The notes under the pieces: generated by a model
What the model saw: only the letters and a program-made list of their open reading frames with translations
Databases searched by the model: none
What the model was told of the DNA's origin: nothing
Translations under genes and position numbers: made by a program
DNA from: Chrysomallon squamiferum
Lineage: Eukaryota; Mollusca; Gastropoda; Neomphalida; Peltospiridae
Assembly (NCBI GenBank): GCA_012295275.1
Contig: CM022672.1
Span: 20,340,894-20,404,893, forward strand
Length of the DNA stretch: 64,000 nt
Direction: 5' to 3'
Shown here: piece after piece, positions 1-12,255 of the stretch
Numbering within the stretch: position 1 is the stretch's first letter
Layout: each line of letters begins with the position of its first letter

Positions 1-364
1 TTTGTTGTTAATTTAGCATTTTCATACATTTTGTTTTGGGATAGAGAGGTTTAGGATCGTTTTAACAACATGAACGGCCCTCGGGCAAAACACTGCACTA
101 AACCCCTTGCATACAATTCATTAAAAAAAAAAAAAAAAAAGATATTTATCATTACAATGCTTTTCAGTGAAAATCGTTTTTGAGAAAGTATGTCTGTCAA
201 AACTTGTGATTTAGTTTGTAAAGTATCTAAAGTTTTAGTTAGGTGTCAGAATGGAGCCCCAAAACCTTCAGTTTCCTGCGAGCTGTAGCTAATGACTTGA
301 CCTCAGGACTAGTATTAATACAGTACTATTAAGTTTATATATAATCCATAGATAATCTGTGTAC
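1..364. other. Intron or 3' part of the rhomboid gene, no exon recognised
   Basis: Sequence beyond the splice donor of the last recognised rhomboid exon. It holds an 18-nt poly-A run near 122 and no stretch that I can read as the missing C-terminal rhomboid exon. Confidence 0.5.
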
Positions 365-2533
365 CTGCTACAATTCCACCACAGTATGCGGCGATCCCTA
401 TGTTTAAAATATCAGGAGCGAAAAATCTTCTGTATACCCCAAGTCCAACCTGCACCACAACTGAAATAAAGTAAATAAATTCAATACAACTGAATACAAT
501 ACAATGTAACGTATTAAAATTTTAGACGCTTGATCGTTTATGAAGAGAAACACGTAGTTAACTGCCCCTAATTATTATTATTATTATTGTTGTTGTTGTT
601 GTTGCTGCTTCTGCTGCTGTTGTTTTAGAAGAACAAATTTAAAATATATATAAAAAGTGAGACTGACATAAAACTTGAATTAATTATAATAACTGAATAA
701 ATAAGTAAAATATTTGATTGACTTTTGGGAATATTAATGATACCTCCTAATAAGGGAACGATTTTTTTGTTTTAATGTTGTTTACTATGTGTCAGTGCTT
801 TTTTATCACAGCAAGTGGCGTTATACAAATGCCTTTATCACAGAGAGGAAATATAATTTACACCTACCTAATAAAACGATTATGAAAATTCTGAGAGGAA
901 CATTACAAGATCGTTTTCGACACTTGCTGTCTTCGGGATCGTTATTCAGCTCGGACCAGTTCTGAAATATTTCGAAACAACATCAAAGTAAATTATGAGA
1001 ATGAAACTGAAACTCTGATAGTGTTGTGATACATACCAAGAGCAAATCAACATAAGTGTCTACACACACACACACACACACACGCACGCACGCACGCACA
1101 CAAGCACTCACACACATATTACTTTTATATTATTATTACCAATAATTATTATTACTTATTATCATTATTATCATCATCATCATCATAATCAAAGGTTGAA
1201 CATAAACACGTAAAACAGTGGAACTTATGTAAATATAAATTTAAATGATTTGTTACCACAAAAGATATATTATGAACAACTAAGTCTGTTTTTAAGGACA
1301 AAATTCAGTGAAGCTCACATATATCAAACTCATCATGTGAGCGGTTAGTATTGCGTATGCTCCACCACTGGCTCCAACCAGTCCCACCTGATGGTCACTG
1401 ATAGACTGAACCAGAGATCCTATAATATAAATTAAATACATCTGTATCTATATCTGTATCTACCTACCTATCTATCTACCTATGCAAATATACATACATA
1501 TATGTGTGTGTGTGTATATATGTATGTATGTATGTATGTATGTGTATATATATATATACACATACACACACATATACATATGCATGTATGTATGTATATT
1601 ATATATACTTGCTAATTTGTTTATTTATTTTTAGAAGTTAAAATAAATAGTTTTAAAAATAATAGTAAAAGGTAAACGTAAGTAAACTCGAGTGATGGAT
1701 TTTGCTAAAAACATTTTTTAAAGAGAAAACTCAGCTTTATATTTGTTCACTAATATTTTCCTTTAAATACAATAGTTTAAATATAAACATGCACACATAC
1801 ACCTATACATACATACCTAGACACTTACAAAGTAACACACACACACACACATTACAGGAAATATATTTTATCAGGAAAAATATATAATTACTGACATTTT
1901 CTGAAAATATGTGTAATCACCAGAGCTGGTGTTGGTTCATAGGAAATCTAGGCATCCTCAGAGCCACATACATACATACACATATACACAATTACACACA
2001 CAAACACACAGACATACATACACGAGACAATTCCACAAACCTGTGATAACTCCACAAATGTACACAATGGCAAGCCTCCACCAGGAAAAGACAATTTCCA
2101 AGGGAAAGCCAACGAATAGCTGAATGACAACATTGAACAGCAGATCAATGTATCTGAAACATGCAGTATCACCAAGAAATGTGTTAAAACAAAAATAAGT
2201 AATTTAAATTCTGTTTAAAGAAAATCAGTGAATCAGCAACTCTTGTAAATAGGCAGTCAACCCTTTATTTAAACAATCCACACACAATTTTTTTTTTTTT
2301 TTTTAAAAACCCCAGAAAGTTAGATCATAAAATAAAATTCAACTAGAAATAAAGAGTTACCTACCCTTGATGCAGCAGCATGTACGAAAAGAACCTCCAG
2401 ACCTCCTGTCTTTTTGTTGGTAAGTAAATCAAACTGCCACTGACTGGTACGCCATCCAAAGCCGTAACGCCACCACCTTCCTTATGTAACTGCACCGCAG
2501 TTGTAATGTACATAATGCACTAAAATAAATACA

Positions 2534-2569
<36 letters not shown>

Positions 2570-2936
2570 ATCATATGTATCATGTGTATCATATATATAT
2601 ATATAATCATAATGATGGAGATAAAGACAACTTCAGTTGTTTTCGTTCTTTTAGCAGCCATCACAAACACGCGCATACACGTACATTATAATTCCATAAT
2701 AAATGGGCTTGGATTCCTGAACCAGAACAGTATATAGCACAGTGCTCCATACTGACTTAATTCAGTAAACTCATGAAATGCTTGTAATATTTTGATGGTA
2801 TTCCAAACATTATTTAGCTATTTTATTTATTTTTGGAAGGCTGAACAAAAAGCCATACAAGCAAACATACGAGCGACTTACACATCATACCTAGAGGCAC
2901 ACAAATAGAAGTACATTTTCAGTAGTGCTTGTGTAT

Positions 2937-3019
<83 letters not shown>

Positions 3020-3313
3020 CCGCTTACTTCAATCAGGGTTATTGCAATCATGAAAAATGGCGGAGGACAGAAGTGGTATTTTGGAAGAAAGTCGTCGAGT
3101 TCTTTCTGTGGCGCCGTGTTGGTGAGGATGACGTTGAGGCAGCCTCTTTCTTGAATATTTGTTTTGCGGGAATAGTGATGAGCATCAGACCCTATTGACG
3201 TTGCCAAAGAGCTGTTGTCGTCGTTTTCGTTCATCACCTACGCAGATGTTTACACTGGTTATTTTAACGTATGCTGTTTAATAATGTTACTGTTAATGAC
3301 AACACATGCACAT

Positions 3314-3355
<42 letters not shown>

Positions 3356-4093
3356 CACACACTCACATACATGTGTATATAGATATGCATATACATAATG
3401 TATGATCTTACAGAACACAGTACATTCACTAAATACACGATTTCACACTTGTATACAATCGCACTAGAGATATATAGCGCATTTCTGATTAATATACAAA
3501 TTGTGATATGTGTTTGTATGCGAGCGTGCGTGTAGTACCCTATGTGTGTGCGTATATATATATGCATGTAGGTTTGTGTGTGTTTGTGTATGTGTATACG
3601 TACATACATGAAGATATGTATGAATGTGTATCTATGTATTATATATGTGGGTATGGATATGGATATGTGTATTTAAGTATGTAGCTATTTATTTACATAA
3701 TTTATGGGTTTAAACATGCTACAGTTGTAGATAAATGCCCCAGTATATTAAAACAAAAAGAAGAAGAAAATCAGTCATTCATTTACTCACGATTCTGACA
3801 AAGGTGTCGTACGACATTGACGTCGACGGGTTAAACGAGACGAGGTCCATGAGGACGTAAAGTCTGTCTTCAGGAATAAACCGACGATAATCGTCATCCT
3901 GCAGCAGACGTCGAAGATCATGAATGGCCATCTGCTCACCGCCATATACAAACTAAAATTAATAATAAAAATATATTTTCAGTTTGCAACAACAACGGTA
4001 ACAACAACAACAACAGTAACAACAACAATAACAGTAATAACGATGATGATGATGAAACTGATGATGTTGACAATAATAATAATAATAATAATA

Positions 4094-4141
<48 letters not shown>

Positions 4142-4527
4142 CAAAGTCATGCTTTCAGAATAAATACTTTGACTGTACATCGGATAGTTTCTTTCTCATT
4201 TTGTTATCTGTTATTTAAAATAAATGTTACAGAAATAATTTCGATAAATAACTGATTTTAATTTTTATAATATTATTTTAAAATGCAAATAAAATAGTAC
4301 TTACTCTTTGAAATATAGGCCGGAATTTCTGAAAATATTAAAATGTCAGTTATTAAAATGTGCTTTTAAAAAAACCCTGTAATACTAAAATTAGCTTGTT
4401 TTTAAATGCATTGACATTATATATAATGACGAAAGAGAGTGAGAGACAGTATTTGACTAAACAAATTGGACTCAAAACATTTCAAATTAAGATTAACTTT
4501 TTAGTTTGTTGTTTCTCTATAATATTA

Positions 4528-4606
<79 letters not shown>

Positions 4607-4842
4607 GTTTGTAAGTAATCCACCCGTCCAGTTAGAGTTCCAATCACAACTACATGCACCCAAACACGCACCCTCTCACGCACAGCATACACGTCATACC
4701 CTTTCCAAGATCTCTCGCAACATCATTCTGTCATTTTTGTCGTCCGCCGTAAAAATGTTTCCAAAACTGAGATTTCCGGATGATGATTGCGTCTGAAAGT
4801 ATCCAAGGTTCGTTGCAGAATACATTTTGATTTCTTCTTTAT
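365..4842 (-). CDS. Rhomboid-related intramembrane serine protease-like protein (3' end beyond window)
   Basis: Nine coding exons on the minus strand: 4700-4842 (ATG at 4825, 17 nt of 5'UTR), 4305-4328, 3791-3952, 3028-3237, 2365-2519, 2041-2153, 1319-1419, 868-961 and 365-460. All are bounded by GT/AG and in phase, giving 360 residues before the window edge. The N-terminal part (about residues 43-104) resembles the EF-hand-like region of RHBDL1/RHBDL3. Then come CPPPFFMIAITLIE (first membrane helix), WRFFSYMLLHQG, FNVVIQLFVGFPLE and GLVGASGGAYAILTAHM with the nucleophile Ser at about residue 281. Members of the family are polytopic membrane proteases that cleave transmembrane substrates such as EGF-like precursors. 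Oddity: the helix-2 oxyanion His is Asp (GYIDLLFN) and the catalytic His is Tyr (IAAYCGG, about residue 354), so the protein may be inactive. The terminal exon(s) lie left of position 1; any further 5'UTR exon was not located. Family certain, paralogue uncertain. Confidence 0.88.
1062..1112. repeat. (AC)n / ACGC microsatellite
   Basis: Dinucleotide AC run with interspersed ACGC units, in a rhomboid intron. No coding meaning. Confidence 0.9.
1432..1612. repeat. Compound tetranucleotide/dinucleotide microsatellite
   Basis: TACC/TATC, then GTAT/GTGT and TATA units in a rhomboid intron; the whole stretch is low complexity. Confidence 0.85.
2531..2568. repeat. (AAAT)n microsatellite
   Basis: About nine AAAT units lying just 5' (in gene sense) of the acceptor of rhomboid exon 2365-2519. 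Confidence 0.9.
2939..3018. repeat. (GT)n microsatellite, about 40 units
   Basis: An uninterrupted GT dinucleotide run of about 80 bp. It lies inside the rhomboid intron, starting about 8 nt beyond the donor of exon 3028-3237, so on the gene strand the intron begins GTAAGC followed almost at once by (CA)n. The long Cys/Val or His/Thr reading frames here are artefacts of the repeat. Confidence 0.97.
3317..3350. repeat. (TA)n microsatellite
   Basis: Alternating TA run in a rhomboid intron, followed by CA/TATG-rich low-complexity DNA up to about 3660. Confidence 0.9.
3988..4141. repeat. Compound trinucleotide microsatellite (AAC, AAT, ATG)
   Basis: ACA/ACG units, then (AAT)n and (GAT)n, directly upstream (gene sense) of rhomboid exon 3791-3952. 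The apparent poly-Met and poly-His frames are repeat artefacts. Confidence 0.95.
4530..4604. repeat. Poly-A followed by (AAT)n
   Basis: About 32 A then about 14 AAT units, in the first coding intron of the rhomboid gene. Confidence 0.95.
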
Positions 4843-5125
4843 CTGTGAAAACAGTAAATAAGAATACCCTTGTAAATAGAAATAATATTTTTTTAAATCT
4901 TTGTCTATCTAATCTTCCAACAAATCCGTTACGCCTGAATATATCCATGGGTCGAAGCAGAATACGTTGTGATTTCCGATAATAAAACATGAAAACATAC
5001 TTGGAAATGGAAATTCTAATAAGTTTCACTTTTGTTTGTTGTATGTTAATATGAATTCCAATTAAGTGGTAACTGACGAATTCAAGCGATATTATCATCG
5101 TGGGGGAAAAAAACAAAAAAACAAC

Positions 5126-5127
<2 letters not shown>

Positions 5128-5169
<42 letters not shown>
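5128..5169. repeat. (AC)n microsatellite
   Basis: About 21 AC units. Confidence 0.95.
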
Positions 5170-5170
<1 letters not shown>

Positions 5171-6010
5171 CCCCAACAACAAAGAAAACAAACATAAAAG
5201 AAATAAAAATAAAAATTCTGATATGAAATAAAATAATTACTAATTCAGCTGATGATCACTTCTGGCTGTATGATATTCCTTTAACGAAATGAAAATAACA
5301 CTTTCTGCTACTGCGAACAGTAAAGTGTTCCAGTTGTCAACACACGTAAGAAATAATTCCTTCACTGTGAGATTATAAATACCTATATTACTCACAACAG
5401 AATCTTTTATACAATTTTTTTTTCTCAGGTATGATCTCACCACTTTTTAAAAATTACTTTCTTAGTCTCGGTGAAAAATGACAATAACTGAGTTCTTTAC
5501 AAACTTCCTTTGCGTCAAATGCTTTTACATTTAAATGCATTTAAAGTGGGTTAAACGCAGTACATCTGTCTGTATGTTACGAGTCTTGATTCTGCATGCA
5601 GAATTCAGCCCGCCATTCACGTCGTTGCAAATTGCATTAACTTTACCTCAAGCCTGTTTCCAGGTCTGGGGAAAAAAAAGGAACATAAATAAATCAGTGT
5701 ATTTTGTCGTGGCTATAAACTTATCGGTTTTTGTACTAATCACGCCTCACCATGGGCGTAACAGTATTCTCGTGAATAGCATATCGCGTACATACGCATT
5801 AAAGTAAACAAAACTTTGTCGTGGTGATAATAGAATGGCTAAACCAGTTTTGACGAATAAGAAAGAAACGAGTCTGTACCTCTCTCTATGTTTAGTTTAA
5901 GGCTTATTAAAAAATACTTGTATATCTGCGTGCTTCTGTAGTCATGTGTATGTTCATGCTGAAATTATATCGACTGTTTAATTTATACGTTTCTGTTACT
6001 GAACTTATAA

Positions 6011-6128
<118 letters not shown>

Positions 6129-6422
6129 ATAGAAAACGTGACTTTAATTTACAGAAGTGTGTTAGCATATTTTATGTTAATTGTATAGGAGTGTAGAGAA
6201 ATTTTTAAAGTTAATATTAGGAAATGAAAACAAATATAACGTTTATAAAACCATTAAATTTATTATTAAATAAGCAAACTCACCAAGAAAAAAAAAATCG
6301 TATAATCTAAGAACAACTTTAGTAACTAAGAGTAAATAACATAATTTTAAAAAGTTATTAGGTTTTAGAACTGAGAATAATTATAAAAATAACAATATAA
6401 ATTTGAAGAAATAAAAAAAAAA

Positions 6423-6447
6423 TTGAAAAAAAAAAAAAAAAAAAAAA
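6423..6447 (-). terminator. Poly-T (gene sense) downstream of tRNA-Leu
   Basis: A run of A on the plus strand, hence T in the sense of the tRNA gene, starting about 7 nt past the tRNA 3' end. RNA polymerase III terminates at such T-runs. Confidence 0.7.
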
Positions 6448-6453
6448 TATACA

Positions 6454-6566
6454 TGTCAGAAGTGGGATTCGAACCCACGCCCACATTCGTGGACCAGAAC
6501 ACTCATCCTCAGTTGAGGAAGGTTAAACCTTGAGTCTGGCGCCTTAGACCACTCGGCCATCCTGAC
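6454..6566 (-). tRNA. tRNA-Leu(CAA) with intron
   Basis: Read on the minus strand, the gene begins GTCAGGATGGCCGAGTGG and ends with the T-loop GGTTCGAATCC, acceptor stem and an A discriminator. The 7-bp acceptor stem (GTCAGGA with TCTGAC plus wobble), the A-box and B-box promoter elements and a long variable arm of class II type are all visible. The anticodon CAA is at 6530-6532. About 29 nt between the base 3' of the anticodon and the 3' half of the anticodon stem form the intron, the standard position in eukaryotic nuclear tRNA-Leu(CAA). Mature length would be about 84 nt before CCA addition. It decodes UUG. A poly-A run lies just past its 3' end on the plus strand, equivalent to the T-run terminator of RNA polymerase III. 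Confidence 0.95.
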
Positions 6567-8017
6567 ATCTGCAACAAAGCTATTAATTTATTGTATACTT
6601 CTCCACAGAATTATTAACTGTTCTTGTTTGTAAATAAATTTGGATTGCGATATTTAAAATTCGTTGAAATGAACTGGTTCTGTTGTTGTTGTTAGTTTTT
6701 CTACACATTTTTTTAACAAACCTGATTTGGTTTAACCTAACCGTCAACGTACATGTTTCTGACAACGACATTATTCCGATTTTCTTTCAACATCAATTCA
6801 TAGGCCTAGTCAAGTCAAATTCCTAACTAAAGAAATGTTTGTTGGCGCATGTATATCGATAAAACTGTAAATAACTAGCCTTATTATAGCATAAATTTAG
6901 GCACCGTGTAATCATTTAACATGAACAATGTTTTGGGAATCTCAATGGCTCCGCCTCGAGTGTCCCCCTCCATGGTACTCCTCTCTCATTGTTTTTAAAA
7001 CATTAAAATTTTAATGACTTTAGAAATAATTACTGTTAAAAATCACATAAAATATGTACGTAATTAATAAAATAGGATACACAGTAATTACAGTGCATTG
7101 TAAACAATTACAGTTAGAAGTGTGTTTGCGAGTCGATGTATTTTGAATCACGCACTTTGAAGTCTGACGGTATCAGTGAAGTTTGACCCTCTCAAAATAA
7201 ACTCACACACAATCTCTTCATCCATTAATTGTTTAGATATATTTTTAAAATATGCTCCCACATTGTTGTTCATTTGACTAGTAAATGTTTTTTTTTCAGT
7301 AGTCAGTATCACATCAATGTGCTTCTTTATAAAGTCTTGAATATGTTTTCTTAATTCTATTCTGACAACTCACTATTTATTTATTTATTATATTTTCCTC
7401 CACTAACAACAGCTGAATAAACCTATAGAATGTCAGTTCTAATTCGATTGTGTAAATGACTTTATCAAATACAGCATATAATCGAAATTAGCATTCATGA
7501 GTATTTGTATTTGTATTTTTATTATGCTGAATCAGGTCTATTTCACCAGTAGTAATAATTTAAAATGTTAAATTCCACTTGAAACAGAATAGAAGGAAAA
7601 TTTGAACTCCAGTCCGATGTCGTAAATGCATCATCACAGGCATGGAAAAGACGTCATTATTTCACACTGTCAAATGCTTTTGTAATCTGTGTTAATCTAG
7701 ACCTTATTTTTATTTTGAAAATGAAAATATTTTTCTTTAACTCCGATGTTTTTGTTGTGCTCATTTTCTCTACCGTTTCATTATTAACTCTCTTCTTTTC
7801 ATACACTTCCGCACTCTGATACTAATAACACTCAAAATATTTTTCTTTCTGAATTATAATTTTCTCTTACATACATTTTCTTTCTTTTTTCTTTTTCTTT
7901 TCCTTTCTTTCTTTCTTTTTTTTTTTTTTTTTTTTGTGTGATTTCTGTCAGATTCCAGAGTAAAAAATGACCTTTCTTACATGCGTCATATATGTGATCA
8001 CAGCTTAACTAAAATAC
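6567..8017. other. Intergenic, no gene recognised
   Basis: A+T-rich DNA between tRNA-Leu and the small secreted-protein gene. A pyrimidine-rich stretch with a T-run lies at 7876-7935. No conserved coding exon seen on either strand. Confidence 0.5.
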
Positions 8018-8025
8018 TATAAAAG
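8018..8025 (+). promoter_or_regulatory. Candidate TATA box
   Basis: TATAAAAG, 74 bp before the ATG of the small secreted-protein gene, with no other TATA-like element closer. Transcription would start about 25-30 nt downstream. Inferred from sequence only. Confidence 0.5.
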
Positions 8026-8098
8026 ATTACAACATTCGTCATTTTTTCCACAGAGCTTTGAAGAATATTAATTATTATCACAAACTGTAACACATACC

Positions 8099-9294
8099 AT
8101 GGATAAAATGTCTATGATCTTAGTTGTTTTCTTGGGTAAGTAAATATTCAAATTTTTTTTTTTATTTTATATTTTTTTTTTTGTTTGTTTGTTGTTTTAT
8201 TTATTTATTCAAATTACATTTTATATTTCATATATGTTAATTTTTTTTTAAAGTTTCTTTAAATTAAATTCTTTTCCAGTTATCTTTGCTAACATGAACT
8301 ATGCATGTAACCAGTTCAAGAAAGACAAATGTACAAGTGTCCGAAAGTTTGCCATTTCTGAAGCTGGCCCTGATATACCACGTATATGCAAGTAAGTGTT
8401 TATTCGTTATTTCAGTGTAGTGTTTTAAAAAAACATTTTAGGTTGTTTAGTAAGAAATGGTAAAACAATAATCATGATGAATTAACATCTAAAATTCTTC
8501 GTTATTTTCAATATATGTTTTTTGTTAATTATTATTATTATTATTTTATTATATTCATTGTCTTTGCTGGCTGTGTGTATAAAAATGTCAATATTCAATT
8601 ACATCCACTGATATTTTTTTGTTTCTGTTAATGAATTTATACATGATTTTGTGAGGTGGATGTGATATACAAGTAACTAATATGTTCGTATAATTATGTG
8701 TATGTATACAGATAAGAAAAACCGATTACAGCTGTATGTTTCTTTGTGCATTAATATGTATACTTTTGGGTCAAACCCGTACAATTTTTGTATAAGTATG
8801 TGCGCACGTATGAGTCTGTGTATGTTCATACTGCTTTGGTCTGTGTGTTTGTGTTTGGTAAATTAAGTTATTGTCTTACAGAGCCGAAAGATACTACATC
8901 AACTGCCTTTCTTCATCTGGTTGTCAAGACAACGCCGTTTTTAAACAGATGGTTGAGAACATACAAGAAATGTGTTCTTCTGATGGTTCGTATGATTATT
9001 ATTATTATTATTATTGCTGTTGTTGTTGTTGTTTCTATTATAATTTTTGAATGTGCAGTTCTGGTCATTATCAATTTTTACTATTATTTCTTCAACCACT
9101 GTTGTTACCATATTTTCTTCTTATACTACAGTTATCACAACTGTTATTTCTACAACAACACCAGCAGTTACCACTACTACTACTACGTGACACCTGTTAT
9201 TATGATGACAATTATTGTTATTTAAGGTGGATCAATGGTGACTGTTTCCATTTTGACAGCGCTTCTGGCATTCGTCGCATTACTGATCCAGTAA
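8099..9294 (+). CDS. Small six-cysteine secreted protein, probably GPI-anchored; unknown family
   Basis: Four coding exons: 8099-8135, 8280-8391, 8882-8985 and 9227-9294 (stop TAA 9292-9294), giving 106 residues. The protein starts MDKMSMILVVFLVIFANMNY, a signal peptide with likely cleavage before ACNQF. A mature domain of about 65 residues has six Cys (YAC, DKC, RIC, INC, SGC, EMC), enough for three disulfides. It ends in a small-residue site, SSDGGS, then the hydrophobic tail VTVSILTALLAFVALLIQ with no charged residue after it, which is the architecture of a GPI-attachment signal. Splice sites are canonical in dinucleotides; the donor at 8986 (GTTCGT) is weak. An additional 3'UTR intron (about 9305-9482) is likely. 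I do not recognise the family; small GPI-linked Cys-rich proteins occur as surface receptors, Ly6-like proteins and toxin-like proteins, but the spacing does not identify any of these. The function is unknown. Confidence 0.72.
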
Positions 9295-9636
9295 TGAATT
9301 TCAAGTACGTCAAATTTATTATCTTAGTTTTTATTTTTGTATTAAAATGCGGGCATTCCGATTTTTATCATCCTGAAATAGTCAGTTTTAACATTCATAC
9401 ATTTTTATTTATTTATTTATTGTTTAATTATATTTATTAAAATACTCATTTCTTCATTTTTATATTTTCTTTTTTTTTACAGCGTCTGGTTTCGACGATA
9501 TGGTCAAGATTTCACAACATATAAATGTTGGCTTTTTAAAACACATACATACACACACACACACTCATGAAAATTCGTATATGTGAAAGCATTCAAGTTG
9601 GTCTTCTATTATCTTCCTTTTCTGTCGTTGTTTCCA

Positions 9637-9642
9637 AATAAA
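9637..9642 (+). promoter_or_regulatory. Polyadenylation signal of the small secreted-protein gene
   Basis: AATAAA about 340 bp beyond the stop codon. The preceding segment from 9483 follows a good splice acceptor, consistent with a last, non-coding exon 9483 to about 9660. Confidence 0.55.
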
Positions 9643-9660
9643 ATTATAAAATATCCTTGA

Positions 9661-9966
9661 TATGAATCTTGTAGTTTTTATTTACTTCATTCCTAATATT
9701 GCAGTTAAAATTTAATTAATTTTTTTTTTTTTTTTCGGTTTAATTTTGTTTCATTCTTGAGACTATATCTATTTTATATCGATTGTTATTTGAAAAACCA
9801 GGAATAAGGGACAGGTTTAATTATCAGGCAACGTAAATGTGTTGTAACAAATATTGCAGGTGTTTTCACTGGGTGTTAATGGCATGAGCCACGAAGATTC
9901 CGCCGATTACAAATTCAGTCACCCTGGCAACCGAGATAGAAACCTGTAATCATCCAAACAATTCTT

Positions 9967-10001
<35 letters not shown>

Positions 10002-10346
10002 CACACACAAACATATGTTTTGCTAATTTAACAGCATAATTGTTCAGTGGACAAACGTTTTCCCCTTGTGATATCAACAGTCTGTCTCCAGCATTCCAGG
10101 CTGATTATTTCTGTCGAAAGTCCAGGCCAGTCAAAGAGGCGAATATCATTTCAACTAAATACTAAGAGTGTTTAATAAAACAAGTGTTTCTCGGGTGGAA
10201 TATATAACTACCTGATAGGCAACACGCTCTGTCTCACCCACTATTACTGGAATACTCTACTGGCAGGTTTTTTGCGTAATCTAATTAGTTACTACGCCAA
10301 AAATTCTTTCCGTTCTAAATGTTAGGAATGTCTTACCAGCTATATC

Positions 10347-10377
<31 letters not shown>

Positions 10378-12255
10378 GTAATCTGCCAGCTATCATTGAA
10401 AATCCAAATTTGTAACTACTTTAATGTTTACCAGCATTTATATGGTCTCACTAATGCAGCATATTCCCACATACACATACATCCCTTTTATGTCTATTTA
10501 ATTACAATCTCCCATGATAATTCCAAGATATAGTATTCTTATGCTGCTTATAAAGACAGAGGGGGAAATTCTTTATTTACAAGGTAAATCTTTAAAAATC
10601 AGTTATAGAATGAATGAATGAATAAATAAACCTGACCATTCAGACTCGAGATATTTTTAATAGAAGTCAGATATTCCTTGAATCCAGAGCTGTGTAATTA
10701 AATTATCATTTATGAGATAAAACTGTGCACAAAACAAAACAATATCATTGCTGTATTGTATTTATTGCAATATGTCAACGAAACTGCACTTATTATTTTA
10801 TGAAAGATATACAAAATCATTAACAGTTGCGATGTTTATATATATATATATTTTCAGAATAATTTATACAATAATGCTGCTGTTTTTAAGATTATTAATA
10901 ATTTGATGTCTTACTGTTGGGATTTATATAACATTAAGGCATCTAATACATGTTTTAAAAACCTATACCAACTATAATTTGCTTTATTTTTATAGTATAT
11001 TAAGCTGCCACATCAGTGCTAATATACATAAAATGATGAAATAAAACAACACATTACTTTCAATACCATGAAAATGAACGAGAGTCATTAAAGGTCACTT
11101 GTTGACATAATAGGAATTTTTTCTATTTGCTGTTTTATGGTGGGTTTTTATCACATTTTATGAGGTCTACCAAGTTGCATATGACAGCCTACCATTCTGT
11201 TCTTATTACACATTCAGCCTGACTCTTTTTTTCAATCATGCACACACACACACACACTTTTAAAGTGTAAATTTGTTGAAATGTTTAAATTAAATACACG
11301 AATATGAAAACAGCCACTTTTATTTTACATGTATTAATAAACCAATGTACTATTTCTGTAAAAATATATATTTATTATCATACAAACAGGTGCATAAAAA
11401 TGAACTGGGAAGTATTAATAAATATGAAATCTCAGGTGTACTGTAATTCACTGTGTTTTTTAATTACACATTTTTTTTTTTTTATCCAAATTACTTTCAG
11501 TTCTGTTAATGCCAGAAATACATCTACTATTTCTGTTCTATTTTAAAATACTGTAATAAATATTTTGTCATGATTATGATCATGAATATTGCTTTCCATA
11601 TCTAAACATTTTTGAGCCATGTTATGCTAAGCTGGAAGTCATTTTTCAAAATAAAATGTCAATTAATAATGTCAAAAACATATTGGATAAATGCTGAAAT
11701 TTTACATACTCATACTGAAACAGTTTTGTAACAACCTCATAAACACTTTCAGTTATGCCATTAAATAAAAACATTTACAGTCACTGCTTTGAAATAAATA
11801 TAATCTGAGGAAGAAGGTAAGGAGCAGAATATGGATATTACAAGAAAAAACAACAGCAGCAGTAGTCATTCAAGATGATGTAGTAATTCTGAAGAGAACT
11901 TGTGCACTTACCAATACAAAGGTAGGTCAAAATCATTCTCAGGCACACATTAAGTATGAAGACCTTTCATAACAGACACCTGTCATGAAGTATAAACATT
12001 CACATTTATATGTAAATTATCAAAATGGTGTACAGTAGCCAGACAAATAATTCCCAAAACTCTTTTCAAAATATTACAATTTGTTGTCATTAAAATTATG
12101 CTTATATACACTAAAGTTTATGAAGACTGATATAAATACAAATGAACCAGACCATAAAAAAAAAAAAATGTAAGTCTGGCAAAAAATAAATATTATAAAA
12201 ACATGTAACAATATAATAATATAACTTGTAATGAAAGTGCATAGGCAATGCATTA
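9661..12255. other. Intergenic; microsatellites and unexplained complex sequence
   Basis: Between the small secreted-protein gene and the DAXX stop codon. Contains short (AC)n near 9971-9998 and 11238-11258, (TA)n at 10347-10368, and a more complex, G+C-richer stretch at about 9838-10330 with no reading frame. The part nearest 12255 must hold the DAXX 3'UTR. No gene recognised. Confidence 0.5.

Noticed and set aside
2490-2519. Shorter rhomboid exon with acceptor at 2490
   Set aside because: Both acceptors keep the frame, but the one at 2520 adds ten residues (CIMYITTAVQ) that complete the first membrane helix expected in the family.
2878-3237. Long Cys/Val and His/Thr reading frames across the (GT)n tract
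   Set aside because: The frames are produced by the dinucleotide repeat. Only 3028-3237 on the minus strand is a real rhomboid exon, ending at a splice donor before the repeat.
4694-5191. 165-codon minus frame upstream of the rhomboid start
   Set aside because: Only the part below 4842 is exon; the rest is intron or 5' sequence including (AC)n, and a splice acceptor marks the boundary.
8788-9440. Frames of 129-145 codons over the small gene
   Set aside because: They cross its introns and are rich in Ile/Tyr/Leu from ATT and TAC repeats.
9483-9640. Alternative coding last exon of the small secreted-protein gene
   Set aside because: It is open in phase but reads through an (AC)n run as His-Thr repeats and lacks the GPI tail; it fits better as the 3'UTR exon with the AATAAA signal.
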